A stretch of 64,000 nucleotides of DNA. It comes from Roseibium sp. Sym1 (GTDB lineage Bacteria; Pseudomonadota; Alphaproteobacteria; Rhizobiales; Stappiaceae). The notes under the pieces are model-generated. The model did no database searches. It saw nothing but the letters and a program-made list of their open reading frames with translations, and was not told the DNA's origin. The stretch spans positions 1,364,001-1,428,000 of the forward strand of contig NZ_CP114786.1 of assembly GCF_027359675.1 (NCBI RefSeq), given 5' to 3'. Positions 8,415 to 18,666 of the stretch are shown here, in pieces. The first letter of the stretch is position 1, and each line of letters opens with the position of its first letter. The translations under genes and the position numbers were made by a program.

Positions 8415-9926
8415 ATGCAGGGTTCCAGACTGTTGCTGACCGCCTCCTTGAGCCTGTGCGCCGTCATCGGTGTCTGGGGCGTTGCCGACCCGGCCAGCCT
8501 GCTCGCCATCGCCAGCACCATCGTGGACCGGTACTTCGTCAGCCGCGGCTGGTTCGTCATGCTGTCGGTCACCGTGATGTTGCTGTTCTGCCTTGGCCTG
8601 GTCTTCACCAGGGTCGGTGACATCCGGCTCGGCGCGGACACGGACCGGCCGGAATATTCCACCTCGACCTGGATCGCCATGCTGTTTGCCGCCGGAATGG
8701 GCGTGGGGTTGTTGTTCTGGGCCGTCGCGGAGCCGTTGACCCATTTCCACTTCGCACTGGAAGCCCTGCCGCCTCCCATCGCGGCAGAGCAGGCGCTGCT
8801 GGCAGCCAATTTCAACTGGGGGATCCATGCCTGGGCCATTTATGGCACCACCGCGCTGACGATCGCCTATTTCAGTTTCCGGCGCGGCACACCGATGCTG
8901 GTCAGCGCGCCGGTGAAGAACCTGTTTCCGGGAGAAGCGTGGGCACATGCCGTCGGCTGGTTTTCCGATTTCATGGCCATCGCCGCCATTGCCATCGGCG
9001 TTGCCGGGTCCGTCGCCATGGGCGTCTTTCAGGTGGCCGACGGGGTCTCGGTCCTGTTCGGCACCGAGGCGGCTTCCCCTGTCCTGGTGGGCGTGGTGTT
9101 CGCCCTGATGATCGCAGCCTATGTCCCTCCGCTGCTGGTGGACCTGGGTGCCGGCATGGCGAAACTCTCCAACATCGCCATGGCCCTCGCAATCGGGCTT
9201 GTTGCCTATACGGTCATTCTCGGCCCCTCCGAATACCTGATGAATTCCATCGTCGGAGGCATCGGCAATTATGTCTCGGTCGTGATCCCGCGCGGATTGC
9301 AGACCTTCACATTCTACGGCAGCGAGACCAGCAAATGGTTCCACGACTGGACACTGACCTACATGGTCTGGTGGATCGCCTGGGGCCCCTTTGTCGGTGT
9401 GTTCGTGGCACGCATATCCAAGGGACGCACCATCCGTGAATTCGTGCTCGGCGTGCTGATCGGGCCGACCCTGTTTTCAACGATCTGGTTCGGTGCCTTC
9501 GGAGGTATCGGTATCTATGAAACGCTGAATGGCAGCGGTGAACTTCTGGCCATGACCCAGACCAATGTCGAGCGAATGACTTTCGCCCTGCTTGAACGGC
9601 TGCCGCTCGCCAAGCTGACGACGCTGGCAACCGTGCTTGCCGCTTTCCTCTTCATCGTCACCAGTGTGGTCAGCGCCGCCTTCGTGCTGGGCACGTTTTC
9701 AACCGGGGGCGATCCGAACCCGAGCGCGAGGGTGCGCCTGATCTGGGGCGGTCTTCTGGGTGTCCTCGGGGCGGCGATGATCCTGTCGGGTTCAATGCAG
9801 GCGGTCAAAACGCTGATAGCGCTCGGAGCGCTGCCCTTTGTCTTCATCACCGTGCTGCTGCTCACCTGCCTCATGCGGGCGCTGATGGAGGACGCCGGAA
9901 AGGAGACCGCCGATGCTGATCGGTGA
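8415..9926 (+). CDS. BCCT-family transporter (betaine/choline/carnitine type)
   Basis: A 503-residue secondary transporter with about twelve hydrophobic helices. It has the BCCT landmarks GMGVGLLFWAVAEP early and YMVWWIAWGPFVGVFVARIS in the aromatic substrate-binding helix. Members take up quaternary ammonium compounds such as glycine betaine, choline and carnitine, driven by Na+ or H+, for osmoprotection or catabolism. The substrate here is not decided by sequence. The ATG at 8415 is favoured because AGGG lies six bases upstream; an in-frame ATG at 8346 has no such site but would add 23 residues. A 35-residue protein is encoded overlapping its 3' end. Confidence 0.9.
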   Translation: MQGSRLLLTASLSLCAVIGVWGVADPASLLAIASTIVDRYFVSRGWFVMLSVTVMLLFCLGLVFTRVGDIRLGADTDRPEYSTSTWIAMLFAAGMGVGLLFWAVAEPLTHFHFALEALPPPIAAEQALLAANFNWGIHAWAIYGTTALTIAYFSFRRGTPMLVSAPVKNLFPGEAWAHAVGWFSDFMAIAAIAIGVAGSVAMGVFQVADGVSVLFGTEAASPVLVGVVFALMIAAYVPPLLVDLGAGMAKLSNIAMALAIGLVAYTVILGPSEYLMNSIVGGIGNYVSVVIPRGLQTFTFYGSETSKWFHDWTLTYMVWWIAWGPFVGVFVARISKGRTIREFVLGVLIGPTLFSTIWFGAFGGIGIYETLNGSGELLAMTQTNVERMTFALLERLPLAKLTTLATVLAAFLFIVTSVVSAAFVLGTFSTGGDPNPSARVRLIWGGLLGVLGAAMILSGSMQAVKTLIALGALPFVFITVLLLTCLMRALMEDAGKETADADR

Positions 9927-10020
9927 TCCGTTCGACACGCTCATGAACCTGGGCACCTTCGCCTTTGTCGGCGCCATGATCTGGCTCCTGATGCGCAAGG
10001 GGCCGCAGGACGGAGAGTGA
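9913..10020 (+). CDS. 35-residue single-helix membrane protein after the BCCT gene
   Basis: A short frame beginning MLIGDPFDTLMNLGTFAF overlaps the last 14 bases of the BCCT gene in another phase. It has a strong AAAGGAGA Shine-Dalgarno six bases before its ATG. It predicts one hydrophobic helix (about residues 11-27) and a charged C-terminal tail. The stop is followed immediately by the terminator hairpin at 10042, so it fits as the last cistron of the transcript. Function is unknown; it may be an accessory small subunit of the transporter, by analogy with other small proteins encoded behind transporters. Confidence 0.6.
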   Translation: MLIGDPFDTLMNLGTFAFVGAMIWLLMRKGPQDGE

Positions 10021-10041
10021 CTCAAGGTCCCGGACAAAGAA

Positions 10042-10067
10042 AAAGGCCACCCTTTCGGGCGGCCTTT
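10042..10067. terminator. bidirectional Rho-independent terminator
   Basis: AAAGGCC-A-CCC, a four-base TTTC loop, and GGG-C-GGCCTTT form a stable hairpin bounded by A and T runs. It lies between the convergent BCCT transcript and the binding-protein gene. Confidence 0.85.
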
Positions 10068-10092
10068 CTCGTCTCAGGCATTCTCGGTGACC

Positions 10093-11082
10093 TCAGAGCT
10101 TGTCGGTAACGGCCGTCGAGGTGGCGCCTTCCGGCTCCTTGGTGATGACCGGGTCGGAGCCACCGGAAAGGAGCGACTTCACGGTGCGCTCGTAGGCGTC
10201 CATGTCGAGCTTGCCGTCAGAGCCGTCGACCAGCTTGTTGATCTCGCCAACCATACGGATCTGGTGCTTTTCGGTCTGGGCGCCGGTGGCGTCGTTCTCC
10301 AGAACGATCTCGGCGGCTTCTTCCGGATGCTCGGCGGAATAGGCCCAGCCCTTCATAGATGCTTTCACGAAGCGCGCCAGCTTGTCGACCATAGCCGGGT
10401 CATCCAGGCTGGATTCCAGCACGTAGAGACCGTCTTCGAGGGTTGCAACGCCCTGGTCCTCGTATTTGAAGACAACAAGATCCTCCGCCGGAATGCCGGC
10501 ATCGATCACCTGCCAGTACTCGTTGTAGGTCATCGTGGAGATGCAGTCGGCCTGCTTCTGCAGCAGCGGATCGACGTTGAAGCCCTGCTTCAGGACGGTC
10601 ACGCCTTCATCGCCGCCATCGGTCGGAATGCCGAGCTGGCTCATCCAGGACAGGAACGGATATTCGTTGCCGAAGAACCAGACACCGAGTGTCTTGCCCT
10701 TGAAGTCTTCCGGCGAGGTGATGCCGGTTTCCTTGCGGCAGGTCAGCATCATGCCGGATTTCTTGAACGGCTGCGCGATGTTGACCAGCGGCACACCTTT
10801 CTCGCGGGACGCCAGGGCTGACGGCATCCAGTCGATGATGACATCCGCGCCGCCACCGGCGATGACCTGCGGCGGAGCAATGTCCGGACCACCCGGCTTG
10901 ATGGTCACATCCAGACCTTCTTCCTCGTAAAAGCCCTTGTCCTGGGCCACGTAATAGCCGGCAAACTGGCCCTGGGTGACCCATTTCAGCTGCAGCGTCA
11001 GCTCATCGGCGGCGTTTGCCGCGCCCGCGGCCAGGCTTGCGCCCAGAACCGATGCGAGCGCCAGACTTTTCAATGCCTTCAT
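10093..11082 (-). CDS. NMT1/THI5-like ABC transporter substrate-binding protein, probably pyrimidine-related
   Basis: A 329-residue periplasmic binding protein. A Sec signal peptide ends in AANA-ADEL, followed by LQLKWVTQGQFAGYYVAQDKGFY, the hallmark of the NMT1/THI5-like (SsuA-type) fold. The ATG at 11082 is preferred because AGGGGA lies six bases upstream; the ATG at 11088 abuts that sequence. No permease or ATPase gene is adjacent, so it is either an orphan binding protein or works with components encoded elsewhere. A near-perfect RutR-type operator sits just downstream of its predicted promoter, which supports a pyrimidine or related ligand. That assignment is inference. Confidence 0.8.
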   Translation of the reverse strand: MKALKSLALASVLGASLAAGAANAADELTLQLKWVTQGQFAGYYVAQDKGFYEEEGLDVTIKPGGPDIAPPQVIAGGGADVIIDWMPSALASREKGVPLVNIAQPFKKSGMMLTCRKETGITSPEDFKGKTLGVWFFGNEYPFLSWMSQLGIPTDGGDEGVTVLKQGFNVDPLLQKQADCISTMTYNEYWQVIDAGIPAEDLVVFKYEDQGVATLEDGLYVLESSLDDPAMVDKLARFVKASMKGWAYSAEHPEEAAEIVLENDATGAQTEKHQIRMVGEINKLVDGSDGKLDMDAYERTVKSLLSGGSDPVITKEPEGATSTAVTDKL

Positions 11083-11500
11083 TGCCATTCCCCTACTGGT
11101 TACGGGCCCTACCGAGGCGGTGAGACCCTTCTCTGGAATTCTTTAACCTCTTGCCGGAGCCGAACCGGACGGCTCCCGCGCGTCCACAGCACCCCGGCAT
11201 TTTGGCCAAAGCAGGACACCGGGGCATTTTTGCCTTCCGGGCACACCGCACTGACCAAATGGTCAAGAAAATCTAGAAAGCTGCCGTGTCACTGGTCAAG
11301 GTTATTTTTTGATCAAGGTGAAAAGAGCCACCTCTGAGAGGTCTTTTCCCCTTCCCAGTCGGTTGCAATTTTCTCGACGGAGATTTTTGGTTGCTTCCCG
11401 TACCGTTATCCGGTCCATAGTCTGCCGGCACAACGGGAGGAGATTGTCAGGGCTGACAGGCGCATACCGCCGCGGCCGGGCAATGCAACGGACAGACAAG
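11083..11500. promoter_or_regulatory. divergent promoter region: binding protein / deiodinase-like gene
   Basis: For the minus-strand gene a promoter is visible: TTGACC (plus-strand positions 11294-11299), an 18-base spacer and TAGATT (11270-11275), followed by a RutR-like box. The leader also contains a GGAGCCG/CGGCTCC hairpin on the minus strand. For the plus-strand gene I see no convincing promoter; GGGAGGAG at 11435-11442 is too far from the chosen ATG to act as its ribosome binding site. Confidence 0.55.
11251..11266. promoter_or_regulatory. RutR-like operator upstream of the binding-protein gene
   Basis: CTGACCAAATGGTCAA matches 13 of the 14 defined positions of the RutR consensus TTGACCA-NN-TGGTCAA, with a perfect 14-base inverted repeat core. 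It starts four bases after the predicted -10 element on the minus strand, the position expected for repression. It is the second such box in the window; the first precedes preT. Confidence 0.75.
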
Positions 11501-12196
11501 ATGATTTCCAAATCCGCATTAGACTATCAGCCGCTGCCGCTGCCGGATCGGCGACACTTCACCGACGAGGAAATGACGGCGCGGGCACAAGAATTCTATG
11601 AGGACGTACGCACCCGTCACACCGTGCGCCAGTTCACCGATCGACCGGTCGACCGGTCCGTTATCGAGACCTGTGTCCGGGCCGCCGGCACGGCTCCGAG
11701 CGGCGCCAACCACCAGCCCTGGCATTTCGTGGCCATATCGAACCCGGATCTGAAGCACCGGATCCGCCTGGCGGCGGAGGAAGAGGAACGCCGCTTCTAT
11801 GACGGCGGCGCCGGTGACGAATGGATCAAGGCGCTGGAACCGATCGGCACCAATGCCGACAAGCCGCATCTGGACATTGCGCCCTGGCTGATCGTGATCT
11901 TCGCACAGCGCTGGGGCACCTATGACGACGGCACCCGCTACAAGCATTACTACGTCCCGGAGAGCGTCGGCATCGCCACCGGTCTCCTGATCACGGCCCT
12001 GCATCATGCCGGCCTGTCGACCCTGACCCACACGCCGAACCCGATGAAATTCCTCAACGAGATCCTCGGGCGCCCGGAAGCGGAGAAGCCGGTGATGATC
12101 CTGGCGGTCGGCCACCCGGCCGAAGACGCCACCGTGCCGGCGGTCGCCAAGATCAAGAAGCCGCTTGAGGAGATCCTGAGCGTGTTCGAGGGGTGA
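11501..12196 (+). CDS. nitroreductase-family flavoprotein, iodotyrosine deiodinase-like
   Basis: A 231-residue FMN protein of the nitroreductase superfamily closest to iodotyrosine deiodinase (IYD). RTRHTVRQF and GTAPSGANHQPWHFV bind FMN. The active-site lid aligns without gaps to the mammalian lid as I recall it: EEEERRFY, then W, TN and K. Glu96, Tyr100 and Lys121 keep the E-x3-Y-x20-K spacing that grips the zwitterion of halotyrosine in IYD. It may therefore reductively dehalogenate halotyrosines, though other nitroreductase activities are possible. The ATG at 11501 gives the usual family N-terminus; an in-frame ATG at 11483 is an alternative. Confidence 0.82.
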   Translation: MISKSALDYQPLPLPDRRHFTDEEMTARAQEFYEDVRTRHTVRQFTDRPVDRSVIETCVRAAGTAPSGANHQPWHFVAISNPDLKHRIRLAAEEEERRFYDGGAGDEWIKALEPIGTNADKPHLDIAPWLIVIFAQRWGTYDDGTRYKHYYVPESVGIATGLLITALHHAGLSTLTHTPNPMKFLNEILGRPEAEKPVMILAVGHPAEDATVPAVAKIKKPLEEILSVFEG

Positions 12197-12370
12197 GTGG
12201 GCCTCTTCTGAAGTTCTCAGGCGTTTGTTCCCTCCCCCCAACCCTCTTCCACAAAAAAAACTATGCTCTGCCAAATCCGAGTGCCCTCCCTACAAAGGGG
12301 AGGGGAGCCGGCTGCAGCAACCGGCCGGTCCACCGAGTTCTAAGTTGAGCTGATTTCGACCCAAACACGA

Positions 12371-12479
12371 CGTCATCCTGAGGAGGACCGCAAGGTCCGT
12401 CTCGAAGGATCGGCCCCTTGATCCCGAATATCCGGCGAATCCTTCGAGACGCGCGCAGGCGCGCTCCTCAGGATGACGT
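12371..12479. repeat. palindromic intergenic repeat, family A (copy 1)
   Basis: An inverted repeat whose outer arms are CGTCATCCTGAGGAG and CTCCTCAGGATGACG, with inner arms CGTCTCGAAGGATC / ATCCTTCGAGACG. Five copies of this roughly 107-bp element occur in the window. This one lies between the convergent deiodinase-like and atpA genes. The rest of this 318-base gap holds C-rich sequence with nothing recognisable. Confidence 0.9.
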
Positions 12480-12514
12480 TGGAGTTTGTGGCCTGGTTTT
12501 CAAAGTCTGGCTTA

Positions 12515-14349
<1,835 letters not shown>

Positions 14350-14350
<1 letters not shown>

Positions 14351-15093
14351 CAAAGGGCTCCGTCTAGGGCAGAAGATGTGTCGGGAAACAGGTCGCGCGG
14401 TGCGGCGGGTGTCCGCGGGTCCGTCTCGTCGCCCAGTGCGGCTGCGACCAGCTCCCGGAGCCGCGCAGCGGCATCGTCGCTGTTGTAGCGGGACCAGCGT
14501 TCGACGATGACCCAGCGCAGGACGTAGATGGCGACGGCTTCGAAATCGAATTCGTGCAGGGAATTGTAATGGTCCAACTGGTTGAACACCTGCGTGAGCG
14601 CCAGCCGCTCCATGGCAATCTGGTCGCCTGCCTGCATCAGCCTGTGCGCTTCGCCGACCCAGGGCATGAAATGGCCCAGACCGAAAGCCGGGTCGCTCCA
14701 GTTGGCCTTGATCCGGCTGCACCAGCGGCCGTAGCCCCAGGTCTGAATATCCCCCGCGACGTCCTGGCCGTCCCGCCGCCGGCGCAGGGCCGCGATGAGC
14801 GTGCGCGTCTCCATGCGCGCGCCGACCAGATGCTGTAGGTCCGGGTAGTCCTTCAGATCCGCGACAACGCGGCCAGCCTGCTGGATAACCTCCTCGTCCC
14901 GGCTGAATTTTGCAACGCCCGACCAGGCGGTGATGTCGACGATTTCCTTGAGCAGCCGGGCATGCTCCGGCTCCAGCATTCGAAGCCGCTGCGTCAGCCG
15001 GTACTCGGAAATCGGCACCTCCCTGCGGGAAAACAGCTTACCGAGATGGGGCAGGCTGGTCACCAGGGCGATATATTGGTGCGGCCGGCTCAT
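14350..15093 (-). CDS. DUF2764 family V-ATPase-associated protein
   Basis: A 247-residue soluble, mostly helical protein beginning MSRPHQYIALVTSLPHLG, typical of DUF2764. This family is encoded between atpE and atpA in the short V-ATPase operons of spirochaetes, Chlamydia and Bacteroidetes, as recalled. Those operons lack a recognisable subunit C (d), and so does this one. DUF2764 may supply that central-stalk socket role; this is inference from operon position and size. The gene starts two bases after atpE and its stop overlaps the atpA start. Confidence 0.82.
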
Positions 15094-15095
15094 GG

Positions 15096-15797
15096 TCAGC
15101 GCAGGACCCCTTCCATAACGGCCCTGAGGCGCGGCTGCAGATGGCGCTTCAACAGGGTTGCGATCGCCTCTTCCGTGAGATCGATGGAGACATTCCTGTC
15201 GGTCAGCTTCACCTTGATGCCGTCAAGGCCGGGCGCCGTGGAAAAGGTGACACCGTCGCGCAGCACCTGACCCGCAAGGGCAATGACGAAATGGGTCAAC
15301 GTGCCCGGCTCGACCGCTTCCGGAGACTGCTTCAGCTCCTCGAAGGTGACGACCTTCTCAGGCAGCACGATTTCCATGGGTTCGGTGTCGCTGACCGAGG
15401 CATTGTCCCTTGCATTGGCGGCCATGGCCAGAATGAGCTTCTGCAGGAACTGTTCGTCGGCGAGCGACGTTGCCACAAGCCGGCTGGCCTCCTGCTGGAT
15501 CCGGTCGCCGAGTTCGTTGCGCAAATTCAGGACGAGATCCCGCGCCGCGACCTTGAGCCCGTCTTCCGTCGCCGCCTTTTCCTTCGCGGCCTCTGCCCGC
15601 GCCTCGGCCAGAAGGTCGTCCGCCTTTTTCTGTGCCGCCGAAACGATCTCTTCCGCCTTGGTCCTGGCCTTGGCGAGAATGGCATCCGCTTCGGATTGGC
15701 CGGCGGCCACGCCTTCGGACTTCAGGCGCTCGATCAGTGCCTGGACACCGGCGCCCGCGGCATTTTCCAGATCCTTGGAGGGGTCGTGCTTGGACAT
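15096..15797 (-). CDS. ntpE: V-type ATPase peripheral-stalk subunit E
   Basis: A 233-residue protein. Residues about 20-110 form a long Ala/Glu/Lys-rich coiled coil (for example DAILAKARTKAEEIVSAAQ), followed by a globular C-terminal domain ending in RAVMEGVLR. This is the layout of the E subunit, which forms the peripheral stalk connecting the V1 head to subunit I. Normally E pairs with a small subunit G/H; no such gene is visible here. It starts nine bases after the stop of the rotor-subunit gene. Confidence 0.85.
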   Translation of the reverse strand: MSKHDPSKDLENAAGAGVQALIERLKSEGVAAGQSEADAILAKARTKAEEIVSAAQKKADDLLAEARAEAAKEKAATEDGLKVAARDLVLNLRNELGDRIQQEASRLVATSLADEQFLQKLILAMAANARDNASVSDTEPMEIVLPEKVVTFEELKQSPEAVEPGTLTHFVIALAGQVLRDGVTFSTAPGLDGIKVKLTDRNVSIDLTEEAIATLLKRHLQPRLRAVMEGVLR

Positions 15798-15806
15798 GTC
15801 AGCCTC

Positions 15807-16256
15807 CTAGCTTGGAATGGAACCGGCCAGGACCAGTGCGAACACCAGCGCGAACACGGAAAAGCCTTCCAGCACCGCGGCCGGAGCCAGCGAAATGCCG
15901 AAGATTTCCGGTTTGGCCTTGGAGGCATGAATGGCGGAGGCCAGCACCTCACCCTGGCGGATGCCGGTGAACAGCATGGTGACGCCGGACAGGAGCCCGA
16001 TGCCGAACAGGGCCGCGCCATTGGCAGCGTCGATCTGGGCCTGCTGCAGCGAGAACATGATCACGATGCCGTAGATCACCTGGGACGACGGCATCAGCGA
16101 CACGCCGATGAAGCGGCCGTAACCGCCGTCGCTGTCCAGCATGGCGCCGATCGCGGCGCTGCCGCCGAGGGCGCAGCCCCAGGCGCTGCCGATGGCGCCG
16201 AGCGCGACCGGCGCATAGAGTCCGAACCAGCCGAGAGCCACAACGAATTCGTTCAC
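15807..16256 (-). CDS. ntpK: V-type ATPase rotor subunit K (proteolipid), sodium-type ligands
   Basis: A 149-residue proteolipid made of two fused helical hairpins (four helices), as in Enterococcus hirae NtpK. The second hairpin has the ion-binding carboxylate Glu130 (AAVLEGFSVFALV) and Gln101 (RQGEVLASA); the first has Ser58-Gln59 (LMPSSQVIYG) and no carboxylate. These align with NtpK Thr64, Gln65, Gln110 and Glu139, the Na+ ligands, with Ser replacing Thr. A Na+-binding rotor is therefore likely. The GTG start at 16256 follows AGGAG by eight bases and overlaps the subunit I stop (GTGA); upstream ATG codons would extend into the subunit I coding sequence. Confidence 0.9.
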   Translation of the reverse strand: MNEFVVALGWFGLYAPVALGAIGSAWGCALGGSAAIGAMLDSDGGYGRFIGVSLMPSSQVIYGIVIMFSLQQAQIDAANGAALFGIGLLSGVTMLFTGIRQGEVLASAIHASKAKPEIFGISLAPAAVLEGFSVFALVFALVLAGSIPS

Positions 16257-18046
16257 AGGCGTGTCTCCTCTTTCTTGAACGGACGGAAGGGTGTGCCCTC
16301 GTCCTTCAAACCCCAATTGAAAAATTCTATGACATTCAGGCGCAGCCCATGCACGCAGCCGGCAATCAGCCCCAGCCCGATATTGATGGCGTGGCCGATG
16401 GCCAGAACCGAGACGGCGATCAGGATACCGACACCCGGCACCGCATGATTGAGCTGGCCGGACAGCGAATTGATGGTCTCGGCGAGCGACGCCGCGGCCA
16501 GCCCCAGTGCGAACAGGCGCATGTAGCTCAGCACATCGGAGAAGATGTTGACGATCCGGGCGAGCGAAGCCAGGCCGTCAAACACCCTGAGACCGCCGGA
16601 TTTCAGTGAATCCACCTTCCGGTCGCTGCCGAAGAAGCCGACCGTCAGCAGGCCGGCGACCACACTTGCCGGCGCAGCGGAAGCGATCACCGTGCCTTGA
16701 CCGAGGAAGGTTGCCAGCCCTCCCAGCGCCACCAAGCACCAGCCGATCGGCTGGAACCGGCCGCTCGGCGTCGTCTCGTGCCGGGCCCGCATCAGGTTGG
16801 CGAGCACGATATGAACCACGCCGATGGTGAGCGTGATCTTCATCATGGTGTCGACATCCTTCAGATGCAGCACCTTGAGCTGTCCCAGGAAACTGCCCTC
16901 CGGCGGCGTGACGCCGAAATAGCTGCCCGTGGCGACACCGAAAGCGAACGTCGAGACCATCAGCCAGACGGACATGCGGAACATGCGGCGGGCCAGCGCC
17001 GATCCGGCAAAGCGCTTGCGGAACACAAACAGCAGAAGAAGAAGGAGCAGGCCGTAGCCGGCATCCGTCATGATCATGCCGAAGAAGACCACGAAGGACA
17101 CATAGACGATCGCCGAGGGGTCCCAGTCCCGGTAACCCGGTGTCTGATAGAATTCGACCAGGTCCTCGCCGGCCTCCATCGGGCGGCTGTTGTCGAGCAA
17201 GGTCGGCGGCCTGTCCTCGTCGGAGACCTCTTCGGCAACGACCGCCACACCGAGATCCGAAGCGAGTGCCTGGATTTGGCTCATCTGGTCGGCGCGGGCC
17301 CAGGCCTGCAGCACGAAGACACGCTCGATATCGGCCGTCTCCAGCGAGGCCCGGTGGCGGGCGGAATGATCGCGTGCTGCCGCCAGGTTCTGCGCGAGCA
17401 TGTAGCGCCACTTGGTCAGGACCTGGCGGGCCAGCTCGAGTTCTTCGAGTTCGACAGCCGCATCCTCGTATTGGTGCTTCAGCGTTGACAGGGCCTCGGC
17501 GCCGACATGGATGCGCGGCACGGGCATGGCGTCGACCGGAGGCTCTTCCGGCGACAGCAGAACGATATAGCTTCGGTACCTGTCCCGGTGAACGATTTCC
17601 AGGACCTTGTCCGCCGGATCGACCGCTTTGAGCTTGCCATTCGGCACCACGTAGAACCACAGCCGGTGATCGCCGATCTCGGCCAGGTCGGAAAAACTGA
17701 ATTCGCCCCAGGGTTCGACGTCCTGGATCCGCTTGTCCAGCCGGGCGAGCCGGTCCTCACAGGCCTTCAGCGCCTTCTTGTTGTCCAGTGCCTGCGTGAT
17801 CACCTCTTCCAGCTCGAAACCTTCGGGGTGGGTCACGGGACGGCGCTGCGCCGGGCTGTCGACCAGCCAGCGCAAGGCCTCGGCCGCCTCGCGCCCGCGG
17901 CCGGCCGGCACGGCCTCCAGTTCCTTCTGCGCGGATGTCAGCGGAATGAGATGCAGGGCGCCGAACTCCTGGGCGGCTTCCAGCACCCTGTCCTTGTCAT
18001 CGAGGACACCGACCAGGTTGACCTTGACCAGCGGGACAATGCTCAT
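16253..18046 (-). CDS. ntpI: V-type ATPase membrane subunit I
   Basis: A 597-residue stator subunit that forms the ion half-channels beside the K ring. Residues 1-300 are a cytoplasmic domain with helical coiled-coil segments; from about 312 on there are seven or eight membrane helices. The segment SDVLSYMRLFALGLAA contains Arg510, equivalent to the essential arginine that faces the rotor carboxylate. Length and layout match bacterial NtpI. It overlaps the subunit D stop by four bases (ATGA). Confidence 0.93.
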   Translation of the reverse strand: MSIVPLVKVNLVGVLDDKDRVLEAAQEFGALHLIPLTSAQKELEAVPAGRGREAAEALRWLVDSPAQRRPVTHPEGFELEEVITQALDNKKALKACEDRLARLDKRIQDVEPWGEFSFSDLAEIGDHRLWFYVVPNGKLKAVDPADKVLEIVHRDRYRSYIVLLSPEEPPVDAMPVPRIHVGAEALSTLKHQYEDAAVELEELELARQVLTKWRYMLAQNLAAARDHSARHRASLETADIERVFVLQAWARADQMSQIQALASDLGVAVVAEEVSDEDRPPTLLDNSRPMEAGEDLVEFYQTPGYRDWDPSAIVYVSFVVFFGMIMTDAGYGLLLLLLLFVFRKRFAGSALARRMFRMSVWLMVSTFAFGVATGSYFGVTPPEGSFLGQLKVLHLKDVDTMMKITLTIGVVHIVLANLMRARHETTPSGRFQPIGWCLVALGGLATFLGQGTVIASAAPASVVAGLLTVGFFGSDRKVDSLKSGGLRVFDGLASLARIVNIFSDVLSYMRLFALGLAAASLAETINSLSGQLNHAVPGVGILIAVSVLAIGHAINIGLGLIAGCVHGLRLNVIEFFNWGLKDEGTPFRPFKKEETRL

Positions 18047-18666
18047 ATCTCGGCCACCCTACTCTCGGCGCCGCGGGCGGCGGTCTTTCTCTTGGAGATC
18101 TTCGCACGCACCACCGCGTCCCGCTCGGCATCGGCCAGCGCCATGCGGATCTTCCTGATGTTGCGCTCCGCCTGCGGGATGAGGACCTTCTCGAACAGGT
18201 TGACCCTTCGCGAAATCACCGCCTCGGCCTCGATCAGCCGCGCGATCCGCTCATGGGCAACCTCGCGTTCCAGGTTGAGGCGCAGAAGTTCCCGCATGCC
18301 GGCGACATAGGCATCCACCCAGTGCGGACGCGCCAGCAGCGAATAGGGCTCCGTTCCGACTTCGACGGCCTCGAGCGTCGGCAGCCTGGTGCCGGACAGA
18401 TTCTGTTCTCCCCGGATCGCCTCCTTCAGACGGACAAGGTCCTCAAGCGGCACCTGCCTGTTGGCCAGCATCGGCAACGAATGGGCCAGTTCGGCGAAGC
18501 GTTCTTCATACTCCCGGTCGAGCCGCGCCGCGGTCTCCCTGGCCTTGGCCCGTTCGGCCATGATCTGCAGGCGCTTGAGCTCGAGCGACGGCAGGAAACG
18601 CCTGTATTCCGCCAACTGTGCGCCTTGCCTGGCCAGCGAGGACTTGTTGAGAGCAAGTTTCGCCAT
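18043..18666 (-). CDS. ntpD: V-type ATPase central-stalk subunit D
   Basis: A 207-residue, nearly all-helical protein starting MAKLALNKSSLARQ and ending with the conserved stretch RRVNLFEKVLIPQAERNIRK then KISKRK. These are the two long helices of the central shaft that rotates inside the A3B3 head. Length is typical. The ATG shares a base with the atpB stop codon, so translation of B and D is probably coupled. Confidence 0.93.
   Translation of the reverse strand: MAKLALNKSSLARQGAQLAEYRRFLPSLELKRLQIMAERAKARETAARLDREYEERFAELAHSLPMLANRQVPLEDLVRLKEAIRGEQNLSGTRLPTLEAVEVGTEPYSLLARPHWVDAYVAGMRELLRLNLEREVAHERIARLIEAEAVISRRVNLFEKVLIPQAERNIRKIRMALADAERDAVVRAKISKRKTAARGAESRVAEI

Noticed and set aside
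11083..11250. Thiamine pyrophosphate riboswitch upstream of the THI5-like binding protein
   Set aside because: The leader lacks the CUGAGA and the conserved 3' TPP-riboswitch elements. It has only a simple GGAGCCG/CGGCTCC hairpin.
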